The notes: generated by a model from the sequence alone, not told the origin. A stretch of DNA of 11,561 bases from Planctomycetota bacterium (GCA_024277835.1 JAJRUK010000010.1:1-11561), one strand, 5' to 3'. Positions 1 through 6,453 are shown, counted from the stretch's first letter. Numbers and translations: made by a program.

Positions 1-12
1 AGCACCCCGAGC

Positions 13-30
13 CGCAGGCTTCAGCCTGCG
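13..30. repeat. Perfect short palindrome (CGCAGGCT arms)
   Basis: The arms CGCAGGCT (13-20) and AGCCTGCG (23-30) are perfect reverse complements around a 2-base TC loop, giving an 8-bp GC-rich hairpin. Its shape resembles the dispersed palindromes elsewhere in the window, but the sequence is different. There is no T-run directly after it on either strand, so it is probably a dispersed repeat and not a terminator. Confidence 0.6.
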
Positions 31-88
31 CGGATTCTCGTACGCAAGGGTGCCACCATCGACCTAAGAACGTGTGCACGGCTACGAA

Positions 89-168
89 CCGAGTCGCGCC
101 CGTTAGGACGCGACCCGTTTGTATGTCGAGAGTCGCTGTTTCTTCGCTTCCTCACGGTCGCGGCTCGG
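89..168. repeat. Diverged inverted repeat pair
   Basis: The 24 bases at 89-112 match the reverse complement of 145-168 at 20 of 24 positions, starting CCGAG(T/C)CGCG in both. The left copy also contains its own perfect 6-bp hairpin, GTCGCG (93-98) with CGCGAC (109-114). The arrangement suggests two copies of one palindromic element in opposite orientation, now partly decayed. Nothing in it looks coding. Confidence 0.5.
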
Positions 169-315
169 TTTGTTCACCGCCTTCTCACACTCGACCTAAG
201 ACATCCGGTCGCCTCCAAGGCGCATGAATCCAAGAAAGTCTCGTGGTAAGAAAGCTGCGAAATGAGGAAAGCGATCGCTGACCGCATCGCTCGGTGTGAA
301 GGCGGAAGATGCAAC

Positions 316-708
316 TCAGAGATACAGTGGATGATCGAACCGAAGACCAGCCCCAACAAGCGGCACAGATGACTCGGTCGAAACGACCTGCGTGCGAACC
401 ACCGTTGCAAAACAGCTACCACCCGCCAGGCAGCCAAGCGGAGAACCGTCCGCCTCAAAAAGCTCAAGCTCACACCGCTCACCGACAGAAAGCCCCACCG
501 AGGGTGCGACCGTGAGGAACAACCCGCCCTCGCTAATGTCGCGGGCCAACCCGTCTGCCACCGCCCGACCTCCAAGACGCACAACGCGAGCCGTCATCGC
601 AAGGGACTGCCGAGTGGTCGCACGTTTCTCGTCAACGATTGCCTCAAGGACAGCGGTGCCCGACATCGGGTTAGAAAAAGAGTTGATGTGATCGCCACCC
701 AATGACAA
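316..708 (-). CDS. Single-domain PilZ protein, probable c-di-GMP binder
   Basis: The protein has 130 residues if started at TTG 706-708, or 116 if started at ATG 664-666. PilZ domains bind cyclic di-GMP through an RxxxR motif and a D/NxSxxG motif. Both are visible: RATTR at about residues 29-33 and DISEGG at about 58-63. The remainder reads as a PilZ beta-barrel, ending near GLRF. There is no signal peptide, membrane segment or output domain, so it would be a cytoplasmic adaptor acting on an unknown partner. The TTG start is favoured by a GGAG 9 bases upstream (718-721) and by a promoter at 789-816. The ATG has no clear binding site but gives a more typical PilZ length. It is transcribed alone, divergently from the next gene. 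Other c-di-GMP genes are not seen. Confidence 0.8.
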   Translation of the reverse strand: MSLGGDHINSFSNPMSGTAVLEAIVDEKRATTRQSLAMTARVVRLGGRAVADGLARDISEGGLFLTVAPSVGLSVGERCELELFEADGSPLGCLAGGSCFATVVRTQVVSTESSVPLVGAGLRFDHPLYL

Positions 709-717
709 GTGTTGTCA
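703..717. promoter_or_regulatory. Palindrome over the PilZ TTG start (possible operator)
   Basis: TGACAA (703-708), a GTG loop (709-711) and TTGTCA (712-717) form a perfect 6-bp-arm palindrome. It covers the likely TTG start codon (706-708) of the PilZ gene and sits just downstream of its GGAG site. It could be a repressor operator or a weak mRNA hairpin limiting initiation. It could also be chance, since a 6-bp arm palindrome is not rare. Confidence 0.25.
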
Positions 718-721
718 CTCC
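718..721 (-). promoter_or_regulatory. Ribosome binding site for PilZ TTG start
   Basis: On the minus strand this reads GGAG, with nine bases before the TTG at 706-708. It is the main reason for preferring the TTG over the in-frame ATG at 664-666, which has no comparable site. Confidence 0.4.
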
Positions 722-788
722 GACAAAGCGATGCACCGGACACGAGACCCAAGCCACAAGGCCTGAGCGGCATCCGACTGGTTCTTCG

Positions 789-816
789 ACTATATCGTCC
801 ACCCCCCGCTTGTCAA
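789..816 (-). promoter_or_regulatory. Sigma-70-like promoter for the PilZ gene
   Basis: On the minus strand there is a perfect -35 TTGACA (811-816), a 16-base spacer and a -10 TATAGT (789-794). This is close to the bacterial housekeeping consensus. Transcription would start near 782, leaving a leader of about 75 bases before the TTG start at 708. It is the best promoter match in the window. Confidence 0.5.
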
Positions 817-1068
817 CGTAGGATAATGTCTGAACCTGCATAGCCAACAACGCCCATCCGAGCAATTGCCACTTTACAATACTGATAGAAGACCCGTTTC
901 GCCCCAAATCGCTCCGCAAACACTAAGCCACCCTATTGGGCGAGCGGTTGGGCGTCTTGCGCTTAGTTGACAATACGCATGGATTGAACGATTGCACCGT
1001 GATGTAGCGCGCGACAAGGTCGGCGCTGGTACGGAACTGTGACAGACGACTGAACGTGGAGCGACCTC

Positions 1069-1836
1069 ATGGCGATGGCAGCCTTTGAAGAATTGGATTA
1101 CGGAATGACGCCGCTGGGCGAGTTGATTCTGCGCCGGCGCGAGGTGCTGTCGCTGGATCGGGCTGAGGTGTTCGAGGTCAAACTTGCGGGCGTGCTGCTG
1201 ATGTCCAGCATCGTTAATCAGGCGGAGATCGCGCTGGCTGAACTCGCCCTGCCGCTTGTGGCGGGCGATGCTTGCGATGTGCTGGTTGGCGGACTCGGAC
1301 TTGGGTACACAGCGAAGGCGGCACTCGAGGTGGACAACGTCGCGAGTGTGACGGTGGTCGAGTATCTTCAGAGGGTCATCACCTGGCACCGCGGCGGTCT
1401 CGTTCCTCTTGGCCCATTGCTCACGCAAGACACACGATGTCAATTGATTCACGGCGACTTTTTCGCGGCAGTCGGCTCACCCGCACGACATGACGACGAC
1501 GGGTCCACACCGTGCTCTGACGCGATTTCCGAAATCAGTTCTACGCGGTTTCACGCGATTTTGCTCGACATCGATCACTCGCCGCAGTTATTGTTACATG
1601 CCGGTCACGGAGAGTTTTACACTTCGGAGGGCCTGGAACGATTGACAAGTCACATCCATCCCGGAGGCGTCTTCGCGCTCTGGTCGGCGGATCCACCGGA
1701 AGAATCTCTAACCGACGCCTTGAGCGGGGCTTTCGCAAACGTCCGGGTTCGCGACGTGGCGTTTTACAACCCGTTGCTCGACCTGCAGGAAGTCAATTAC
1801 ATCGTGATTGCGCAACTCGCACCGGGTTGCCACTGA
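1069..1836 (+). CDS. Spermidine synthase-like (SpeE-fold) protein
   Basis: This 255-residue cytoplasmic protein has a Rossmann-type SAM or decarboxylated-SAM binding fold. Motif I is VLVGGLGLGYTA (71-82), followed by an acidic post-I strand ending VVEY (96-99), a GD at 129-130 and LLDIDHSP (165-172). The opening TPLGELILRRR and the middle LLMSSIVNQAE match my recollection of a spermine/spermidine-synthase-like family that annotation pipelines label SpeE. Classical spermidine synthases have GGGDG and a D-S/T-D-P motif. Here these are GGLGLG and LDIDHSP, so polyamine synthesis is doubtful and the substrate is unknown. The ATG at 1069 has a GGAG seven bases upstream (1058-1061). A second ATG at 1075 is possible. 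No polyamine gene neighbours are visible. Confidence 0.8.
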   Translation: MAMAAFEELDYGMTPLGELILRRREVLSLDRAEVFEVKLAGVLLMSSIVNQAEIALAELALPLVAGDACDVLVGGLGLGYTAKAALEVDNVASVTVVEYLQRVITWHRGGLVPLGPLLTQDTRCQLIHGDFFAAVGSPARHDDDGSTPCSDAISEISSTRFHAILLDIDHSPQLLLHAGHGEFYTSEGLERLTSHIHPGGVFALWSADPPEESLTDALSGAFANVRVRDVAFYNPLLDLQEVNYIVIAQLAPGCH

Positions 1837-1880
1837 GAATGTCATCGATTCGTGGCCTCACAACGTGTGCGTAACTCTCC

Positions 1881-1909
1881 TTGACCGCATGTAGCTGCCC
1901 GCGGAGAAT
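1881..1909 (+). promoter_or_regulatory. Possible promoter upstream of the ABC-F gene
   Basis: TTGACC (1881-1886, five of six to consensus), a 17-base spacer and GAGAAT (1904-1909, four of six). Transcription would begin near 1916, giving about 60 bases of leader before ATG 1976. If real, the start lies at or just before the alternative TTG at 1919, which argues for the ATG. The match is moderate and could be chance. Confidence 0.3.
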
Positions 1910-1975
1910 CCCCCTCGATTGAACAAGGGCGTGCTACGGGCTGGTGCTGCGGGTCAGGTTTTTCTGCGATCAACG

Positions 1976-3781
1976 ATGGGAATTCTCGTAACATGTCAGG
2001 CGATCTCGAAGCACTTCGGGACGCGTACGCTTTTTGATGGTCTGTCCGTCGGGTTTTCTGATGATGAGCGGGTGGGGTTCCTTGGTCCTAACGGAGCGGG
2101 CAAGACGACTTTTCTGAAAATCCTCGCGGGGATCGTGCAAGTGGATGGCGGTAAAGTGAATCGCCGGCGATCCGCGCGGATTTGCTTTCTGCCGCAGGAG
2201 GATCGGTTTGCAGAGGGGGCTACCGTTGAATCCGTGTTGGCGGAGGCGCTCGCCGATCAGCCGATGGAGTCGTACGAGCGCGATACGCAAGTCGCGATCA
2301 TCCTGAGCAAGTTTGGCTTTGAACACCCGACTCGGGCCGTGGCAGAGTTGTCGGGCGGTTGGCGCAAGCGATTGGCGCTGGCGCGCGAGGTGATCCAGGA
2401 GCCGGACTTGCTCCTGATGGATGAGCCGACGAATCATCTGGACCTTGAGGGGATTACCTGGCTTGAAAAAATGCTCGTGGGTGCGCCGTATTCGTTTGTG
2501 GCCGTCAGTCACGATCGGTATTTTCTGGAAAACGTGACGAATCGTGTCGTGGAACTCAACCCGGTGTACCCGGACGGGTATTTTAGTGTGAGCGGCAGCT
2601 ACAGCGCCTACCTGGATAAGCGGGCGGATTTTCTTGAGGCACAGAAAGCGCAAGAGGCGACGCTGGCGAACATTGTCCGGCGCGAAGTCGCTTTCTTGAA
2701 ATCGAATTCCAAAGCTCAACGTACCAAGTCGAAATCGCGTACCGAAGAGGCGTATCGACTCAAGGATCAACTGCGCGATCTATCGCAGCGCAACTCGCGG
2801 ACGACTGCCGCGGGGATCGACTTTGACAGCACGGGGCGCAAATCGAAAAAGCTTCTGGACGCCAACAACCTGTCCAAGACGCTCGGGGGCAAACTGCTTT
2901 TTCACGACGTTTCGCTGAGGTTGTCGCCCGGTGTGCGCGTCGGCTTGTTGGGTACGAACGGCAGCGGCAAGACGACGCTGATTCGTGTGCTGACGGGCGA
3001 CTTGCCGCCCGATGAAGGTTCGGTCGAACTTGCGACCGACTTGCGTGTCGTGGTGTTCGATCAGCAGCGCGAAGAGCTTCCGCAGGACGTATCGCTGCGC
3101 ATAGCCCTTGCGGGCGATAGCCAAAGTGTGGATTTTCGTGGCCGTAACATTCATATCACTGCCTGGGCGAAGCAGTTTCTGTTTTCGGTTGGTCAGCTTG
3201 ATCTGCCCGTACGGGAGCTATCGGGCGGTGAGCAAGCTCGTATCTTAATCGCTCGGCTGATGCTCAAACCCGCCGACGTTTTGATTCTTGATGAGCCGAC
3301 CAACGATCTGGACATCACCTCGCTCGACGTGCTCGAAGATAGTCTGATCGAGTTCTCCGGAGCGGTCGTGCTCGTCACGCACGACCGGTTTATGTTGGAC
3401 CGCGTTTGTACGGAGATACTCGGGCTGGATAGCACCGGTCGGGTGGGTCGGTATGTCGATTGTGCGCAGTGGCAGGCGGCGCAGGCTCGGGTCGCACGCG
3501 ATAAACGAGATGATTCCAAGGCGAGCAAGCCCAAGAAATCGAAGCGGAACGCGCCAGACGGGGGAATGACCGCCAGTGAGAAAAACGAGCTTCGGAGCAT
3601 GGAAGAAACGATCCATGAAGCGGAAAAACGCGTGGAAGCATGCCTCAAAGCGACGGAAGACCCGGACATCGGCGGGGACCACGTTGAAGCACAGAAGCGA
3701 TGGGAAGAACTGGAGTCAGCGAGAAAGCAGGCGGCAAAGCTTTATGCTCGCTGGGAGGAGTTGGAAGGGAAGGCGGGTTGA
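1976..3781 (+). CDS. uup: ABC-F family ATPase, Uup type
   Basis: This 601-residue soluble protein has two ABC ATPase domains and no membrane segments, the ABC-F architecture of ribosome- and translation-associated ATPases. Domain 1 has Walker A GPNGAGKT (37-44), signature LSGGW (125-129), Walker B LLLMDEPTNHLD (145-156) and SHD (178-180). A basic inter-domain linker with SKAQRTKSKSRTEEAY (245-260) follows. Domain 2 has GTNGSGKT (326-333), LSGGEQAR (415-422), LILDEPTNDLD (436-446) and THD (468-470). A lysine-rich hinge (about 510-525) leads to a C-terminal coiled coil (about 533-598), as in Uup, whose E. coli member is similar in length. The LSGGW and DEPTNDLD pairing also fits Uup. An in-frame TTG at 1919 would add 19 residues, but family proteins begin close to the first beta strand, so ATG 1976 is preferred. 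It appears monocistronic. All catalytic motifs are intact. Confidence 0.9.
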   Translation: MGILVTCQAISKHFGTRTLFDGLSVGFSDDERVGFLGPNGAGKTTFLKILAGIVQVDGGKVNRRRSARICFLPQEDRFAEGATVESVLAEALADQPMESYERDTQVAIILSKFGFEHPTRAVAELSGGWRKRLALAREVIQEPDLLLMDEPTNHLDLEGITWLEKMLVGAPYSFVAVSHDRYFLENVTNRVVELNPVYPDGYFSVSGSYSAYLDKRADFLEAQKAQEATLANIVRREVAFLKSNSKAQRTKSKSRTEEAYRLKDQLRDLSQRNSRTTAAGIDFDSTGRKSKKLLDANNLSKTLGGKLLFHDVSLRLSPGVRVGLLGTNGSGKTTLIRVLTGDLPPDEGSVELATDLRVVVFDQQREELPQDVSLRIALAGDSQSVDFRGRNIHITAWAKQFLFSVGQLDLPVRELSGGEQARILIARLMLKPADVLILDEPTNDLDITSLDVLEDSLIEFSGAVVLVTHDRFMLDRVCTEILGLDSTGRVGRYVDCAQWQAAQARVARDKRDDSKASKPKKSKRNAPDGGMTASEKNELRSMEETIHEAEKRVEACLKATEDPDIGGDHVEAQKRWEELESARKQAAKLYARWEELEGKAG

Positions 3782-3811
3782 TGGTATGCCGTACGTTGAA
3801 CTTGGAGACGG

Positions 3812-3833
3812 CACTGGCTACAAGCTGCCAGTG
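3812..3833. repeat. Short palindrome (CACTGGC arms)
   Basis: CACTGGC (3812-3818) and GCCAGTG (3827-3833) are perfect 7-bp inverted arms around an 8-base centre that includes ACAAGC. The flank GTGGCACC (3831-3838) also occurs in the palindrome at 6360-6386, so this may be a diverged relative of that repeat. It lies just after the ABC-F stop codon. Confidence 0.4.
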
Positions 3834-3849
3834 GCACCCGGCGCTTTTG

Positions 3850-3922
3850 TGTGACACCGGTTTGTAACCGGTGCTAGACCCTGAAACAGAAGATATCGCA
3901 CCGGTTACAAACCGGTGCCACA
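3850..3922. repeat. REPIN-like inverted doublet of a palindromic repeat
   Basis: There are two copies of one palindrome in opposite orientation. Copy 1 is CACCGGTT-TGT-AACCGGTG (3855-3873) and copy 2 is CACCGGTT-ACA-AACCGGTG (3899-3917). The wider arms 3850-3874 and 3898-3922 are reverse complements over 25 bases with one mismatch, separated by a 23-base spacer. Each copy can fold alone or the pair can form one long hairpin. Copy 2 and its right flank to 3938 recur, inverted, at 6343-6383 (38 of 41 bases identical). This resembles REP doublets (REPINs) mobilised by RAYT transposases. No such transposase is in the window. Confidence 0.75.
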
Positions 3923-3928
3923 CTTTTT
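3899..3928 (+). terminator. Possible intrinsic terminator or leader hairpin
   Basis: An 8-bp GC-rich stem (3899-3917) is followed a few bases later by a TTTTT run (3924-3928). It could end plus-strand transcription arriving from the ABC-F gene. The next start codon is only 26 bases further on, so any transcript of that gene starting upstream must read through it. It may therefore act as an attenuator, or be a neutral repeat. Confidence 0.3.
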
Positions 3929-3954
3929 CGACGGCCTGTGAAGGGGTCTGAATC

Positions 3955-4815
3955 ATGACGAATGTAGATCAGTTTGAGAGTATGTTCCGGGCGGCGTCGC
4001 GCGAGGTGTTTCAACCTGCGCAGGCGAAGATCGAATCGGTCCTTGTGGTCACCGACCGCGACGAGGCCGACGCCGCAAAGTTTGGTGATGAGACGCGTCA
4101 ATTTCTCAAGGTTCTAAGTGCCGACGAGACGATCCGATGGCGCAACGTGGACGGGTCTGAGTTTCAAACGGTTGGCGAGCTTCTTTCGCTCGTGGAATCG
4201 GCCGCGCCGGACATGATCTGTACCTATCGTAACCTTCACAGCACCGCGTGGAAGTGGCCTTATAGCTTGGGCACGCATGTTGACCTCTTGACGCAACATA
4301 CCGACATCCCGGTGATGCTCCTGCCGCACCCCGAGGCGAAGCGGTCGGCGGTTCATGCGATCGAGAACACGGATCGCGTGATGGCGATCGCAGACCAACT
4401 GACCGGGGACGATCGATTGGTGAACTATGCGGTCCGTTTCACTGAGCGCGGCGGGACGCTTTGGCTGACCCACGTCGAGTGCCAGACCACGTTTACGCGA
4501 TACATCGACGTCATCTCAAAGATCCCGACGATCGACACGGACGAGGCGCGAGATGCGGTGCAAGAGCAACTTCTCAAACAGCCTCGGGACTACATTGATG
4601 GATGCGTCGAAGTGCTACGGAATGCGGGTAGTTCTGTTCGGATCGAGCAGCTTGTCGTGTTTGGACACCATCTGTCTGAGTACAAGCGGCTGATCGAGCA
4701 GCACGAGGTGGACCTGTTGGTACTGAATACAAAGGACGAAAACCAACTCGCGATGCACGGGATGGCGTATGCGCTGGCTGTCGAGTTGCGTCAGATTCCG
4801 CTGCTGATGCTTTGA
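3955..4815 (+). CDS. Universal stress protein-like protein (degenerate tandem USP)
   Basis: This 286-residue soluble protein appears to contain two USP-like alpha/beta halves. The N half runs from strand ESVLVVTD (27-34) to DIPVMLLPHP (117-126). The C half runs from about 138 to IPLLML (281-286). The end, DLLVLNTKDENQLAMHG (253-269) followed by a helix and a final strand, matches the closing strand-helix-strand of USP domains. The usual ATP-binding motif G-2x-G-9x-G-S/T is not visible, so nucleotide binding is doubtful. ATG 3955 has AAGGGG eight bases upstream (3941-3946). The ion transporter gene follows after 51 bases, suggesting co-transcription and a regulatory role on that transporter, which is inference. 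The repeat doublet at 3850-3922 lies in the leader. Family assignment is by pattern and is moderately sure. Confidence 0.65.
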   Translation: MTNVDQFESMFRAASREVFQPAQAKIESVLVVTDRDEADAAKFGDETRQFLKVLSADETIRWRNVDGSEFQTVGELLSLVESAAPDMICTYRNLHSTAWKWPYSLGTHVDLLTQHTDIPVMLLPHPEAKRSAVHAIENTDRVMAIADQLTGDDRLVNYAVRFTERGGTLWLTHVECQTTFTRYIDVISKIPTIDTDEARDAVQEQLLKQPRDYIDGCVEVLRNAGSSVRIEQLVVFGHHLSEYKRLIEQHEVDLLVLNTKDENQLAMHGMAYALAVELRQIPLLML

Positions 4816-4866
4816 TCGCCGATTCCCAATCGCGCCAATAAGCGCGTAGAAAGGTCGATTCACAAC

Positions 4867-6303
4867 ATGAATTCTTTGTTGCTTGCGACGGCGGATGCCG
4901 GCAAGGCTGTGCCCATGAGCGTGACGCTTGTCTTTTCGGCGATGCTTGTCGGGTTGATCTTGTGCTTGGCGCTGGAAGAGAAAATCCACGCGAAGAAGTC
5001 GATTATCGCGGGGGCGTTTGCGCTCGTCGGACTGTTTCTCGCGAACGTCTTTGGGCTGTATGCGTACGTTGATCACAAGTTCTTGATTAAGCTCCCGCCG
5101 CTGGATTCCGCGCTGGGTCACACGATCGAACTGCCCGTGTACATTCCCGCGATCGACTGGGGCGTGATCTCGCTGATCTTTGGCGCGAGTTTGTTTATCG
5201 ACATTACTTCCAAGTCCGGTCTTTTTACCTGGATCGCGATCAAACTCACAAAAGCATCCAAAGGCGACCCGCGCCGACTGCTCTGGTTTTATGGGTTGAT
5301 GACGGTGATCTTCTCCGCCGTGCTCAACAACGTAACGGCGATGATTATCGTCGGCTCGCTGACGGGTGTTTCGCTCAAGAAGCTTGGCCGGGTGAATTTA
5401 ATGCTCGGGTTTCTGATGATCGAGGGGTTACTGACGAACATTGGCGGTTTGCTGACGTTGATCAGCTCGGTGCCTAACATCATCGTGGGCAACGCGGCGG
5501 GGATTAGCTTCGCGACGTTTTTTGTCAAAGCTACGCCGTTTGTTGTCGTGGCGACGATTGGAACGATCATGCTGGGGGCGAGATTATTCAAGATCACAAG
5601 CCTCCAAAGCCAGGAAGAAAAAGGCGAAGCGGCGTTACTGGTCAGCGGATTCGATGAGAACGACGGGATCGAGAGCAACGCGTTTTTCTGGTTTGGGGCG
5701 GTGATGCTGGTTCTGTTTATCCTGACGATTGCGACGGTGTCGGTCTTGCCCGTCGTCCAGGACCTTGGCATGAGTTTTGTCGCGCTCGCGTTCGCTGCCA
5801 TTATGCTCGTGCGATACAAATCGAGCGTTGATAAGTTCTATCGGGCGATGGATTGGGACTTGTTGGGGTTCTTTGCGGCGCTCTTTGTGGTTATCAACGT
5901 GATGGAGCACGCGCTTGTGCTTGAGCTAAGCGGCAAGGGACTTTCTCATGTTATCGGCTTAAATGAACTCGTCGGGCATGGCGCAGGGACCGGTGCGATT
6001 CTTGTTTCGTCGGCGGCGTTCAGCTCTGTGACTGACAACATCCCGCTGTCCGCGATGCTTGCGAAAATACTTCAGGCGCAGGGCACCGCATCGACGGACC
6101 CGCTATGGTGGTCGGTGGTGTTCGGTTCAAACCTAGGTGGCAACCTTACGCCGATCGGGTCAGCATCGACGCTGGTCGCGGTGACGATCATGTCTAAGAA
6201 CAATTTACAGATGTCGTTCGCGCGTTTTGTGAAATTGGCTATCCCGTTTGCGGCGCTTCAGATCGCGCTTGCGACGGCGTATGTGCTTCTCGCGTTGCAG
6301 TAG
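4867..6303 (+). CDS. ArsB/NhaD-type ion transporter (IT superfamily)
   Basis: This 478-residue inner-membrane protein has about 11-12 hydrophobic segments in two inverted halves. Paired signature loops are visible: AVLNNVTAMI (151-160) and LISSVPNIIVG (198-208) in the first half, SSVTDNIPLSAML (386-398) and GSNLGGNLTPIGSAST (420-435) in the second. These Asn/Thr/Pro-rich hairpins form the ion site in this superfamily (NhaD Na+/H+ antiporters, ArsB, CitMHS, the P protein). The second half resembles NhaD/ArsB most, so cation/proton exchange is the best guess, though a dicarboxylate or arsenite substrate is possible. A hydrophilic loop (about 244-270) separates the halves. No ArsR or ArsC gene is adjacent, which argues against arsenic resistance. 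No clear Shine-Dalgarno is seen (AGG lies about 14 bases upstream). It lies downstream of the USP-like gene. Confidence 0.85.
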   Translation: MNSLLLATADAGKAVPMSVTLVFSAMLVGLILCLALEEKIHAKKSIIAGAFALVGLFLANVFGLYAYVDHKFLIKLPPLDSALGHTIELPVYIPAIDWGVISLIFGASLFIDITSKSGLFTWIAIKLTKASKGDPRRLLWFYGLMTVIFSAVLNNVTAMIIVGSLTGVSLKKLGRVNLMLGFLMIEGLLTNIGGLLTLISSVPNIIVGNAAGISFATFFVKATPFVVVATIGTIMLGARLFKITSLQSQEEKGEAALLVSGFDENDGIESNAFFWFGAVMLVLFILTIATVSVLPVVQDLGMSFVALAFAAIMLVRYKSSVDKFYRAMDWDLLGFFAALFVVINVMEHALVLELSGKGLSHVIGLNELVGHGAGTGAILVSSAAFSSVTDNIPLSAMLAKILQAQGTASTDPLWWSVVFGSNLGGNLTPIGSASTLVAVTIMSKNNLQMSFARFVKLAIPFAALQIALATAYVLLALQ

Positions 6304-6337
6304 CGATTGCGATTGGAAATCGAACCGACATCTTGGC

Positions 6338-6420
6338 GCTATCAGGCTGTTGAAAAAGAGTGGCACCGGTTTGTAACCGGTGCCACATTGAAAAACTTCG
6401 TTTTTCGACAGGCTGATAGC
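6338..6420. repeat. Nested palindromic repeat between convergent genes
   Basis: The outer arms 6338-6357 and 6401-6420 (GCTATCAGGCTG... type) pair at 18 of 20 positions. Inside is a perfect 12-bp-arm hairpin GTGGCACCGGTT-TGT-AACCGGTGCCAC (6360-6386). Beside it is a small AT-rich hairpin GAAAAAC-TTC-GTTTTTC. The segment 6343-6383 is 38/41 identical to the reverse complement of 3898-3938, so this is a dispersed composite element. It lies between the convergent transporter and permease genes and probably also stops transcription. Confidence 0.75.
6353..6386 (-). terminator. Intrinsic terminator for the efflux operon
   Basis: Read on the minus strand, a perfect 12-bp stem with an ACA loop (6360-6386) is followed by TCTTTTT (6353-6359). 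This is the classic hairpin plus U-tract layout. It lies about 70 bases beyond the stop codon of the last permease gene and is formed by the nested repeat element. On the plus strand the same stem is followed by ATTGAAAAAC, which is a poor U-tract. Confidence 0.55.
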
Positions 6421-6453
6421 GCATACGCGTCGCAACTGGCCCGCTTGTTGACG

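Larger units (their letters stand above)
1..315. other. Gene-free repeat-rich region at left edge
   Basis: I see no supportable gene here. Reading frames crossing this stretch have no recognisable domain and overlap the PilZ gene in other frames. The stretch holds a perfect palindrome (13-30), a diverged inverted repeat pair (89-112 and 145-168), an 11-base direct repeat (TCGACCTAAGA at 59-69 and 191-201), and an inverted repeat with arms at 177-190 and 294-305. This density of small repeats looks like decayed intergenic repeat elements downstream of the PilZ gene. An unrecognised small RNA cannot be excluded. Confidence 0.6.
709..1068. other. Divergent intergenic region
   Basis: This 360-base stretch lies between the divergent PilZ and SpeE-like genes. 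It carries the PilZ promoter (789-816) and the GGAG ribosome binding sites of both genes (718-721 minus, 1058-1061 plus). No supportable gene, tRNA or strong terminator was seen. A TTGACA at 967-972 points towards the plus-strand gene but lacks a matching -10 box. Confidence 0.6.

Noticed and set aside
174..584. Minus-strand open frame of 136 codons overlapping the PilZ gene
   Set aside because: The translation is Arg/Ser/Leu-rich without motifs, while the overlapping frame has both PilZ signature motifs.
967..995. TTGACA as the -35 of a promoter for the SpeE-like gene
   Set aside because: No acceptable -10 hexamer follows at 15-18 bases. The best candidate, GATTGC, matches only two of six positions.
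874..1452. Minus-strand open frame of 192 codons overlapping the SpeE-like gene
   Set aside because: It is an antisense shadow, rich in His, Arg and Gln with no domain. The plus-strand frame has a ribosome binding site and a SAM-binding motif.
1919..1975. TTG at 1919 as the start of the ABC-F gene
   Set aside because: The extra 19 residues do not resemble the family N-terminus, and the possible promoter would place transcription start almost at the TTG. ATG 1976 begins at the expected first beta strand.
1970..2770. Long antisense open frame (266 codons) inside the ABC-F gene
   Set aside because: It is a complementary-strand shadow of a gene with intact ABC motifs, and its translation is rich in Arg and His with no recognisable domain.
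3850..3922. CRISPR array or attachment site
   Set aside because: There are only two repeat copies, inverted relative to each other, with a single 23-base spacer and no cas or integrase gene nearby.
4867..6303. Arsenite efflux pump (arsB) of an arsenic resistance operon
   Set aside because: The superfamily fits, but no regulator or arsenate reductase is adjacent and the partner is a stress-protein-like gene, so the specific arsB name is not supported.
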